This document shows, in pieces, positions 42,954 to 49,937 of a DNA stretch of 49,937 nucleotides. The notes under the pieces are model-generated. The model was given only the letters and a program-made list of their open reading frames with translations. It was not told where the DNA came from and ran no database searches. The stretch's first letter is position 1. Each line of letters begins with the position of its first letter. The DNA is from DTU089 sp002440045. GTDB taxonomy: Bacteria > Bacillota > Clostridia > Oscillospirales > Acutalibacteraceae. Where the stretch lies: the NCBI GenBank assembly GCA_937885695.1, contig CALABP010000049.1, positions 1-49,937 of the forward strand, written 5' to 3'. The position numbers and the translations under genes were made by a program.

Positions 42954-43955
42954 ATGTATTCGGTATTTGAAAAAATTAAAAGATTCACAGCGGTAACGGC
43001 GGCTGTTTCTTTGTGCTTCGGTCTGTTGCTCGTTTTTTCGGGCTGTGAAAAACGCAAAACAGGGGCGCTCTCGTTAGACGGCGTTGAAATTTCGGACGAC
43101 GTTCTGAACTATTTCATCGACGCCGCGTTTTGCGAGCTTTCCGACGGCGCTTCGCAGGACGAGGTAACGGCGCGCGCCACGGAGCTTTGCGCGTCTTATT
43201 TTAAGAAAAACACGCTTGCACATTCCGAAAACGTTTCACTTTCTCAGGCTGAAAAAGCAAAGGTTTCAGAAAAAGTCAATGCGTATTGGGGCGTTTATAA
43301 AGAGTATTATACCGCAATCGGCGTAAGTAAAGAGACGTTAACAAAGGTCTTTACAGCCGACGCATACCGCGACGCGCTTCTTATTCACTATTACGGCGAG
43401 GGCGGCGAAAACGAAATAAGCGTTGCAAGGCTTTACGCCGCGTTCAGAACAAACTATGTCGTTTTCAGAAGCGTAAGCGGCTATTTCACATACGTTGACC
43501 AAAACGGGCTTACGCAATATTTTGACGAGCCTAAAAAAGAGGCGCTTATTTTAAAATTTCAGAATATGGCGTCGCTTATAAACGCGGGCGAAAAAACAAT
43601 GGAGGAAGCGGCGGAGTTTCTTGCCGAAACCGGCTACACAAGCTCTGTAATAACAGCGGTTTTAAAGCGCGGCGAGTCGGGCTACCCCGAGGGATTTTTT
43701 GAAAAGGTGCAGTCGCTTGAAGCGCGAAAAGCTTCGGTTATAGGCACTTCGGAATATATTTTCCTTATTTCGCGCGGCGACGCGGGCACGGATTCGGAAT
43801 ATTATCTTGACAAGCGCGACGAAATTTTAAAAGAGCTTGTCGGCGACGAGATAGATATAAGAATCGAAAACGCATTTTCGCCCGAGCCGACAACCGACGA
43901 AAACAGAATGCAGACGGCGTTTCTCACAGTGAAATCCGAAAGAAGCGGCATTTAA
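42954..43955 (+). CDS. SurA/PrsA-like lipoprotein without obvious PPIase domain
   Basis: A 333-residue lipoprotein with the lipobox VFSGC (lipidated Cys near residue 31). The following region (SLDGVEISDDVLNYFIDAAF, then long helices to about residue 170) resembles the SurA/PrsA N-terminal chaperone domain. The middle and C-terminal parts (about 180-300) have a weak parvulin-like feel (EEAAEFLAETGY, EYIFLISRGD) but no clear catalytic set. It probably helps fold exported proteins (inference). No strong ribosome-binding sequence precedes the ATG, in keeping with coupling to the ligase gene 15 bases upstream. Confidence 0.7.
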   Translation: MYSVFEKIKRFTAVTAAVSLCFGLLLVFSGCEKRKTGALSLDGVEISDDVLNYFIDAAFCELSDGASQDEVTARATELCASYFKKNTLAHSENVSLSQAEKAKVSEKVNAYWGVYKEYYTAIGVSKETLTKVFTADAYRDALLIHYYGEGGENEISVARLYAAFRTNYVVFRSVSGYFTYVDQNGLTQYFDEPKKEALILKFQNMASLINAGEKTMEEAAEFLAETGYTSSVITAVLKRGESGYPEGFFEKVQSLEARKASVIGTSEYIFLISRGDAGTDSEYYLDKRDEILKELVGDEIDIRIENAFSPEPTTDENRMQTAFLTVKSERSGI

Positions 43956-43996
43956 AAATGCGATTACAAATTTTTATTTAAAGTCTGGTATATAAG

Positions 43997-45871
43997 ATGG
44001 AATTTTTTGCAGGATATTATGACGTTGCCGTAATAGGCGCGGGTCACGCCGGAATCGAAGCGGCGCTTGCGTCTGCGCGGCTTAACGCCAAAACGGTTGT
44101 TTTTACCGTAAACCTTGATTGGATAGGAAATATGGCGTGCAACCCGTCAATCGGCGGCACTTCAAAAGGGCATCTCGTAAGAGAGATTGACGCTCTCGGC
44201 GGCGAAATGGGCAAAGCCGCAGACAAAACGCTTATTCAAAGCCGCGTTTTAAACGTGGGAAAAGGCCCTGCCGTGCACTCTTTAAGGGCGCAGATAGACA
44301 GAAAAGAATATACAAAATATATGAAGCACTGCCTTGAAAAGCAGGAAAATCTTGACTTGAAACAGGGTGAAATAGTTTCGCTAAAAAAAGCGGACGACGG
44401 CAATTGGGAGCTTTGCACACGCCTTGAAGCCGTTTATAAAGCAAAATGCGTCGTTATAGCGACGGGCACGTTTTTAAAAGGCAGGGTTTATATAGGCGAT
44501 GTTTCTTACGAAAGCGGGCCCGACGGAATGTTCCCGTCAAACGCGCTTTCAAAAAGCCTTGAGTCTCTCGGCGCGCCGCTTCGCCGCTTTAAAACGGGCA
44601 CTCCGCCCAGAATTAACCGCCGAAGCGTTGATTTTTCACAGCTTGAAATTCAGGAGGGCGACGAAGATATTACGCCGTTTTCGTTTGAAACAAAAAGCTC
44701 AAGGCTCAAAAACAAGGCTGTTTGCCACATTACATACACGGGCGAAGAAACAAAGAACATTATTTTAAACAATCTTGACCGCTCGCCGCTTTATTCGCAC
44801 AAAATTGAGGGCACAGGGCCGAGATATTGCCCGAGCATTGAAGACAAGATTGTAAGATTTTCCGAAAAAGAGCGCCATCAGGTGTTTATTGAGCCTTGCG
44901 GGCTTGAGACTGAAGAGCTTTATTTACAGGGACTTTCGTCGTCGCTTCCCGAGGATGTTCAGTTAAAAATAGTAAAAAGCATAAAAGGGCTTGAAAACGC
45001 CGAGATGATGAGAACGGCATATGCTATAGAATATGACTGCGTTGACCCGCTAAGCCTTAATTCAACGCTTGAATTTACGGCGCTTCCGGGGCTTTTCGGC
45101 GCGGGGCAGTTTAACGGCTCTTCGGGCTATGAAGAGGCGGCGGCGCAGGGACTTATCGCGGGGATAAACGCCGCGCAAAAGGCGTTAAACAAACCCGAAT
45201 TTGTGCTTGACAGAAGCACGTCTTACATCGGCACGTTAATAGACGACCTTGTTACAAAGGGCTGCCGCGACCCCTACAGAATGATGACCTCGCGAAGCGA
45301 ATACCGCCTTGTTTTAAGAGAAGACAATGCCGATTTGCGTTTAAGCGAAAAAGGCTATGCCTTGGGGCTTATAAGCGAAAAGCGCATTAAAAAGCTTCGC
45401 GAAAAAATAAAGCGAATTGAAGAGGAAACTAAAAGAATAAACAACACGGTAATTGCGCCGTCAAAAGAGCTTAACGAGCTTCTTTTGTCCGTCGGCACGT
45501 CGGAGCTTGTTACGGGCGCAAGGCTTGTCGATTTGATTAAAAGGCCTCAGCTTTCATATGCGCTTCTTGCGCCGTTTGACAAAGACCGCCCAGAAGAGAG
45601 CCGCGAGGTGTTTGAGCAGGTCGAAATAAACGTTAAATACGAGGGATATATAAAAAGGCAGTTAGCCCAAATAGAAGAGCAAAAACGCCTTGAAAACAAG
45701 CCGATACCCGACGGCATAAACTACGGCGATATTACAAATTTAAGGCTTGAAGCAATCGAAAAGCTTTCGGCGGTTCACCCGAGGACCGTCGGACAGGCTT
45801 CGAGAATAAGCGGCGTTTCGCCTGCAGACATCTCGGTGCTTATGATATATTTAAGAAAGCACAAACAATAA
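43997..45871 (+). CDS. mnmG: tRNA uridine-5-carboxymethylaminomethyl modification enzyme MnmG
   Basis: FAD enzyme that, with MnmE, modifies U34 of tRNAs reading split codon boxes. The 624 residues show the FAD motif VAVIGAGHAGIEAA, CNPSIGGTSKGHLVREIDALGG, IATGTFLKG, GTPPRI, YCPSIEDKIVRF, GQFNGSSGYEEAAAQGLIAGINAA, and the C-terminal helical domain ending GVSPADISVLMIYLRK. Length is normal. In Bacillota it usually lies with mnmE and rsmG near the origin; here neither partner is present in the window. Confidence 0.97.
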   Translation: MEFFAGYYDVAVIGAGHAGIEAALASARLNAKTVVFTVNLDWIGNMACNPSIGGTSKGHLVREIDALGGEMGKAADKTLIQSRVLNVGKGPAVHSLRAQIDRKEYTKYMKHCLEKQENLDLKQGEIVSLKKADDGNWELCTRLEAVYKAKCVVIATGTFLKGRVYIGDVSYESGPDGMFPSNALSKSLESLGAPLRRFKTGTPPRINRRSVDFSQLEIQEGDEDITPFSFETKSSRLKNKAVCHITYTGEETKNIILNNLDRSPLYSHKIEGTGPRYCPSIEDKIVRFSEKERHQVFIEPCGLETEELYLQGLSSSLPEDVQLKIVKSIKGLENAEMMRTAYAIEYDCVDPLSLNSTLEFTALPGLFGAGQFNGSSGYEEAAAQGLIAGINAAQKALNKPEFVLDRSTSYIGTLIDDLVTKGCRDPYRMMTSRSEYRLVLREDNADLRLSEKGYALGLISEKRIKKLREKIKRIEEETKRINNTVIAPSKELNELLLSVGTSELVTGARLVDLIKRPQLSYALLAPFDKDRPEESREVFEQVEINVKYEGYIKRQLAQIEEQKRLENKPIPDGINYGDITNLRLEAIEKLSAVHPRTVGQASRISGVSPADISVLMIYLRKHKQ

Positions 45872-45889
45872 ATCTTACGGAGGATTTTT

Positions 45890-47602
45890 ATGATACCCAG
45901 AAACGAACACCCCAACCCCCAAATGATGCGCGAAAACTACAGAAATTTAAACGGCGAATGGTCGTTTGAATTTGATTTCGGCAACAGCGGACGCGACAGA
46001 AAAATGTATGAAGAGAACGCTTTGTTTTCAAAGAAAATAAACGTTCCGTTTTGCCCCGAAAGCGAGCTTTCGGGAATAGGCTATAAGGATTTTATTCCTG
46101 CCGTTTGGTACAAAAGAACGGTAAATATTTCAAAAGAGGAGCTTGAAAAAAGAGCGTTTCTTATTTTCGGCGCTGTTGACTTTCACGCAATTGTCTATGT
46201 AAACGGCAAAGAAGCGGGCGAGCACTTCGGCGGCTATATTTCGTTTGAAACAGAAATAACAAAGCTTTTAAGAGAGGGCGAAAACACCGTTACCGTTTAT
46301 GCCGAGGACGACGTAAGAAGTCCCCTTCAGGCGCGCGGCAAGCAGAGCGAAGAGTTTTATTCACACGCGTGCGACTACACGCGCACAACTGGTATCTGGC
46401 AAACGGTTTATCTTGAATTCCGCGAAGAAAATTACATAAAAAGCGTAAAATATTACCCGAACATAAACGACTGCTCTCTTACCGTTACAGCAAAGCTTCA
46501 GGGCTCAGGCGAGTTTTCTCTTGCCGCTTTTTGGGATAACAAAGAGGTCGGCAAGGCTTCAACAAAAACTTCGGGTAACAGCGTAACGCTTACAGTTCCG
46601 CTTAAAGAAAAACACCTTTGGGAGGTCGGCAAGGGCGGACTTTACGACCTTGAGCTTTCTTTCGGCGGCGACAAGGTAAAAAGCTATTTCGGCTTGCGAG
46701 AGGTTGCTTTAAAGAACGGTGTGTGCGAAATCAACGGAAAACCCGTTTTCCAGCGCCTTGTGCTTGACCAAGGATTTTATCCCGACGGCATTTATACCGC
46801 GCCCACAAAAGAAGCGCTTAAAAACGACATTCTTCTTTCGCAAAAGGTCGGCTTCAACGGCGCAAGACTTCATCAAAAGGTGTTCGAGCCGCTGTTTTTG
46901 CGCTATTGCGATGAGTTGGGCTACATCGTTTGGGGCGAGCACGGCAACTGGGGTCTTGATTGGACGCGCTTTGACTCAATAAGATATTTCCTGCTTGAGT
47001 TTGAAGAGGAAATAGACCGCGACTTTAACCACCCTGCGCTTATCGGCTGGTGCCCCTATAACGAAACGTGGGACAGACACGGCTGCAAGCAGGATGACGA
47101 CACGCTTCGCATAGTTTACAGAACGGTAAAGGCGCTTGACTCAACAAGACCGTGCATCGACACAAGCGGCAACTATCACGTCGAAACCGATATTTTTGAC
47201 GTTCACGATTATGAGCAGGATCCCGACGTGTTCAGAACGAATTATGAAAAGCTTGTCAGCGAAAACGTGCTTGTTGACCGCCACGACGAAAAACAGACCT
47301 GGAAAGGCGAGCCTGTGTTTATGAGCGAATACGGCGGAATCCGTTGGTCGGTTGAAAACAAAAACACCGTCGAGGGGTGGGGCTACGGCAACGGACCGAA
47401 AACGCTTGACGAGTTTTATGCGCGCTACAAAGGGCTTACCGAAGCGCTTCTTGACAACCCGAAAATGCTCGGCTTTTGCTATACACAGCTTACCGATATT
47501 GAGCAGGAGCAAAACGGCGTTTATAACTACGACCGCACCGAAAAATTCGACAGCAAGATTCTTTACGGCATAAATACAAAAATTGCGGCAATAGAGAAAT
47601 GA
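45890..47602 (+). CDS. glycoside hydrolase family 2 (beta-galactosidase/glucuronidase-like)
   Basis: A 570-residue GH2 enzyme: N-terminal jelly-roll (about 1-175, with FHAIVYVNGKEAGEHFGGY), immunoglobulin-like domain (about 180-270) and TIM barrel (about 275-570). The acid/base is E392 in CPYNETWD and the nucleophile is probably E480 in MSEYGG. No signal peptide, so it acts inside the cell on imported sugars. It lacks the large C-terminal domains of LacZ and is near beta-glucuronidase size. GGAGG precedes the ATG. Its stop codon directly joins the next repeat element. Confidence 0.93.
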   Translation: MIPRNEHPNPQMMRENYRNLNGEWSFEFDFGNSGRDRKMYEENALFSKKINVPFCPESELSGIGYKDFIPAVWYKRTVNISKEELEKRAFLIFGAVDFHAIVYVNGKEAGEHFGGYISFETEITKLLREGENTVTVYAEDDVRSPLQARGKQSEEFYSHACDYTRTTGIWQTVYLEFREENYIKSVKYYPNINDCSLTVTAKLQGSGEFSLAAFWDNKEVGKASTKTSGNSVTLTVPLKEKHLWEVGKGGLYDLELSFGGDKVKSYFGLREVALKNGVCEINGKPVFQRLVLDQGFYPDGIYTAPTKEALKNDILLSQKVGFNGARLHQKVFEPLFLRYCDELGYIVWGEHGNWGLDWTRFDSIRYFLLEFEEEIDRDFNHPALIGWCPYNETWDRHGCKQDDDTLRIVYRTVKALDSTRPCIDTSGNYHVETDIFDVHDYEQDPDVFRTNYEKLVSENVLVDRHDEKQTWKGEPVFMSEYGGIRWSVENKNTVEGWGYGNGPKTLDEFYARYKGLTEALLDNPKMLGFCYTQLTDIEQEQNGVYNYDRTEKFDSKILYGINTKIAAIEK

Positions 47603-48393
47603 TGTTAGCTGTTAGCCGTTAGCTGTTAGCTTTTAGCGCGCGTGGCGGCGGCTTGCGTATTATCATTTTTATATTGTTTTCAATAATTAGCCGTTGCGCG
47701 GCGTTGCCGCGATTGTATTCCGCGTAAACGCGGAGAATTATAGGAAAATGCTTTGCATTTTGGCGGGCGGCAGATATTTGAAGTAATAGGTAAGATGTAA
47801 GAGGTAATAAGTGATTATAATCCGCACGTTGTGCGGAAAAATATAGGAAAACGGCGTTGCCGTTTTGGCGGGCGGCAGGTTGCCGCCCCTACGAAGTAAA
47901 AACAAAAACCGCGTTTTATCATTTTTACATTATAACAAAACGAACCCTGTGAATGGATTGTATTTTGTTCATTCACAGGGTTTTGTTGTGCAAAAAATAA
48001 ACCCCGTGAACGGATTTTGTCCGAATACGGGTTTGTCATTTAAAATTAAAATATTTGATTATTTATAGATTTATTTCGGTACTGTAATTTGCCCGTCAAT
48101 AAACACGCAATATAGGTTTTTCTACGCAAAAACCTACCGTTTTCCGCGGTGATTTTCCTATCGTTCCCGTAGGGGCGGCAATCTGCCGCCCGCCAAAATG
48201 CGAAGCATTTTCCTATATTTTTCCGCGCTCTGCGCGGATTATAATTACTTATTACCTCTTTCTTCTTACCTATTACTTCAAACCCCTGCCGCCCGCCAAA
48301 ACGGCAACGCCGTTTTCCTTAACATTTCCGCACAACGTGCGGAATATAATGCGCGGCGAAGCCGCGTAGCTAATGGCTAACGGCTAATAGCTA
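47603..48393. repeat. mosaic REP-like intergenic element 5, core in reverse orientation
   Basis: No gene. Heptamers start at the GH2 stop. A half REP (47764) and A+T-rich heptamers (about 47780-47817) are followed by the minus-strand REP (47870-47892), a perfect 13-bp stem AACCCTGTGAATG/CATTCACAGGGTT (47943-47982), the conserved A+T-rich block read on the opposite strand from the other copies (about 48040-48115), the plus-strand REP (48169-48191), A+T-rich heptamers (48242-48282), a half REP, hairpins and TAACAGC heptamers. The last heptamer encodes the final SC and stop of the flavodoxin-like gene. Confidence 0.8.
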
Positions 48394-49341
48394 ACAGCTG
48401 ATTTTAAACTTCCCTTTTCTGCACCTGATGCTCACAAAGCCGCTGTTTTTAATGCCGAGAAGGCTGTCCATTTCGTTAACCGCGTTTAAATACACGCCGT
48501 TTGTGTGATGAAGCAAAATGTAATCGGCGCTTTTAATTTTACCTTTTGACTTTCTTAAAAAATCGCGGACGGGCGGCGCCAAAGAAAACACCCAAATCGG
48601 CGTGCAAACGGTAACATGCTCAAAAGACGAAAGGTCTGTTTCGGGCGGCACCGTCGGCATATCCCAACGGTGCATTCCGAAGCGCCCGCACCAAAGAAAG
48701 CCGAGCGTGCCCTCGGTCATTTCAGGGGTTTTAATTTCATAAATGCACGCGCCCGTTTTTTCGGCGGCGTCAAAAGCCGCTTTTTTGACATAACCCATGC
48801 GTGAAAAATATATCACCAGTCTTTTTTTGTTTGTGCCGATGTTTTTATAATCGTCGGGATTGACAAAAAAAGTCTCCTGCTTTAAAAAGACGTATGCGGC
48901 GTAGCCCGTAACCGCCTGTAAAAAGCCGAAAATAAAGTATATTGTTGACATAAAATTCGGCGGGAACATATAAAACTGAATGCATATCCACATCATAAGC
49001 GTCACGCCGAAAATGCCGCCGAGAATTACCCCCGCCCGCTTTTTCAAAAGAAGAAGCACCGCCGCCGTGATGTTTGTAATGCCGTTGACAATTAAAAGCG
49101 CAAAGCCCGAAAAAAGCAGGTCTGAAAACAAGACATCGGAAAAGGGCAGCACCTGAAAATACGGCAGCATCGCGTCCATTCCCATGTTTTTGCCGCTTGG
49201 GTCAAGAATCATTCCCAAAGCGCCTGCAACGGCGCCGATACCAATAAAAAGAGTCCAGAAAATCAGCGCGCGCCGCGCCGCGGCATAGCGTGATTTGGGC
49301 GGACGTGCGGGTTTGTTTGTAAAAGGATTTGTTTTAGTCAT
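48391..49341 (-). CDS. four-helix membrane domain fused to a flavodoxin-like domain
   Basis: A 316-residue protein. The N-terminal half (about 20-155) has four hydrophobic segments. The C-terminal half (about 170-312) has a flavodoxin-like fold start (KKRLVIYFSRMGYVKKAAFDAAEKTGA), with later HVTVCTPIWVFSLAPPVRDFLRK, as in flavodoxin or NADPH-dependent FMN proteins. The phosphate loop is short of Ser/Thr, so FMN binding is uncertain. The last residues Ser-Cys and the TAG stop are read from heptamer repeat DNA (48399-48391), so the end differs from its ancestor. A clear promoter is upstream. Confidence 0.75.
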   Translation of the reverse strand: MTKTNPFTNKPARPPKSRYAAARRALIFWTLFIGIGAVAGALGMILDPSGKNMGMDAMLPYFQVLPFSDVLFSDLLFSGFALLIVNGITNITAAVLLLLKKRAGVILGGIFGVTLMMWICIQFYMFPPNFMSTIYFIFGFLQAVTGYAAYVFLKQETFFVNPDDYKNIGTNKKRLVIYFSRMGYVKKAAFDAAEKTGACIYEIKTPEMTEGTLGFLWCGRFGMHRWDMPTVPPETDLSSFEHVTVCTPIWVFSLAPPVRDFLRKSKGKIKSADYILLHHTNGVYLNAVNEMDSLLGIKNSGFVSIRCRKGKFKISC

Positions 49342-49393
49342 TTTTTATCGCCTTTTGTGCAGTATGTATACTGCGGAATATATATTGTGTAAT

Positions 49394-49421
49394 ATTATAT
49401 ATTTTTTCGGCGGATTGTCAA
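49394..49421 (-). promoter_or_regulatory. promoter of the flavodoxin-like gene
   Basis: On the minus strand TTGACA (49421-49416) and TATAAT (49399-49394) are 16 bases apart. Its first 14 bases from the -35 (CTTGACAATCCGCC) are identical to the MFS promoter. Confidence 0.8.
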
Positions 49422-49937
49422 GAGAGCTGTTAGCTGCCAGCGTGCGGCAGAGCCGCACGAGCCGTTAGCTGTTGGCTGTTAGCTGTTAGCAATTGTACCC
49501 GCTGCGCGGGAGCCGTGGGAACGCTCACGCGTTCCGGCGGGCGGCAGGTTGCCGCCCCTACGGGAACGATAGGGAAATCGCCGCGGAAAATGCGAAGTTT
49601 TTGCGTGGAAAAAACCATATAAAATCAAAATTTTACATAACCCCGCGCGCGGACAAAATCCGTTCACGGGGTTTATATATTATGCGGAACAAACAAAAAC
49701 CCTGCAAACGGAAAATATATCCGTTCACAAGGTTCGTTTTATTATAATGTAAAAATGATAAAACGCGGTTTTCGTTTTCACTTCGTAGGGGCGGCAATCT
49801 GCCGCCCGCCAAAATGCGAAGCATTTTCCTATGTTTTTCCGCACATCGTGCGGATTATAATTACTTATTACCTCTTACCTATTACTTCTTACTTCAACCC
49901 CTGCCGCCCGCCGAAACGCGTAAGCGTTTCCATTAAT
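49422..49937. repeat. mosaic REP-like intergenic element 6, cut by the window end
   Basis: No gene. Heptamers (from about 49427), a GTGCGGC/GCCGCAC hairpin, a GGAACGC/GCGTTCC hairpin, the minus-strand REP (49539-49561), a shortened core with two hairpins, the plus-strand REP (49785-49807), A+T-rich heptamers (49859-49894) and a half REP. The element continues past the window. Confidence 0.8.

Overview
The window is a chromosomal replication-origin segment of a low-to-mid G+C Gram-positive bacterium. It is most likely a gut-type Clostridia lineage (Oscillospirales/Christensenellales-like; an inference from gene content, not a database match). Signs of this are the dnaA-dnaN-S4-recF-remB-gyrB-gyrA order, RemB/DUF370, an LCP cell-wall ligase, a DHHW/MBOAT acylation pair, a single-chain Fe-S serine dehydratase, strong Shine-Dalgarno sites, sigma-A type promoters and frequent TTG starts.

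Layout. Positions 1-14439 are a leftward block: dnaA, dnaN, an S4 protein, recF, remB, gyrB, gyrA, an LCP protein and a small membrane protein, then a terminator and two ChrA-type transporters, one fused in frame to a secreted phosphoesterase/PQQ-propeller protein. The origin candidate lies on both sides of dnaA (12833-13104 and 14440-14687), with divergent promoters at 14500-14528 and 14573-14601. To the right (14688-22002) are a RING/DUF2628 membrane protein, a PhnP-like MBL hydrolase, rarA, a three-gene set of related single-pass membrane proteins, and a TIM-barrel sugar isomerase. Next come a PatB-type C-S lyase with a degenerate peroxiredoxin-like tail beside a LysR regulator, a cation/proton antiporter with an MgtC-like protein, and an orphan AAA/DUF4143 ATPase. 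Then follow a sugar module (MFS carrier, GH123-like DUF4091 protein, HExxH membrane protein), a cell-surface O-acylation pair (MBOAT + DHHW), a lipoprotein, a PHP phosphoesterase, serine dehydratase, an acyl-CoA/AMP ligase, a SurA-like lipoprotein, mnmG, a GH2 glycosidase and a flavodoxin-like membrane protein.

The most striking non-coding structure is a family of mosaic intergenic elements at 17888-18506, 22003-22871, 33495-34175, 37666-38679, 47603-48393 and 49422-49937. Each holds an inverted pair of REP-like hairpins (GTAG followed by a GGGCGGCA/TGCCGCCC stem), satellite hairpins whose arms change sequence but keep pairing, and two families of 7-bp tandem repeats. They resemble REPIN/BIME elements mobilised by RAYT transposases, but are larger and more modular. 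They sit almost exactly at gene stop codons, and in two genes the repeat itself supplies the stop codon.

The best candidates for undescribed biology are this element family and the three-gene membrane cassette at 18507-21108, whose middle member has a Gly/Asn/Gln/Phe-rich, prion-like cytoplasmic tail. No rRNA, tRNA, CRISPR array, prophage or transposase gene was recognised.
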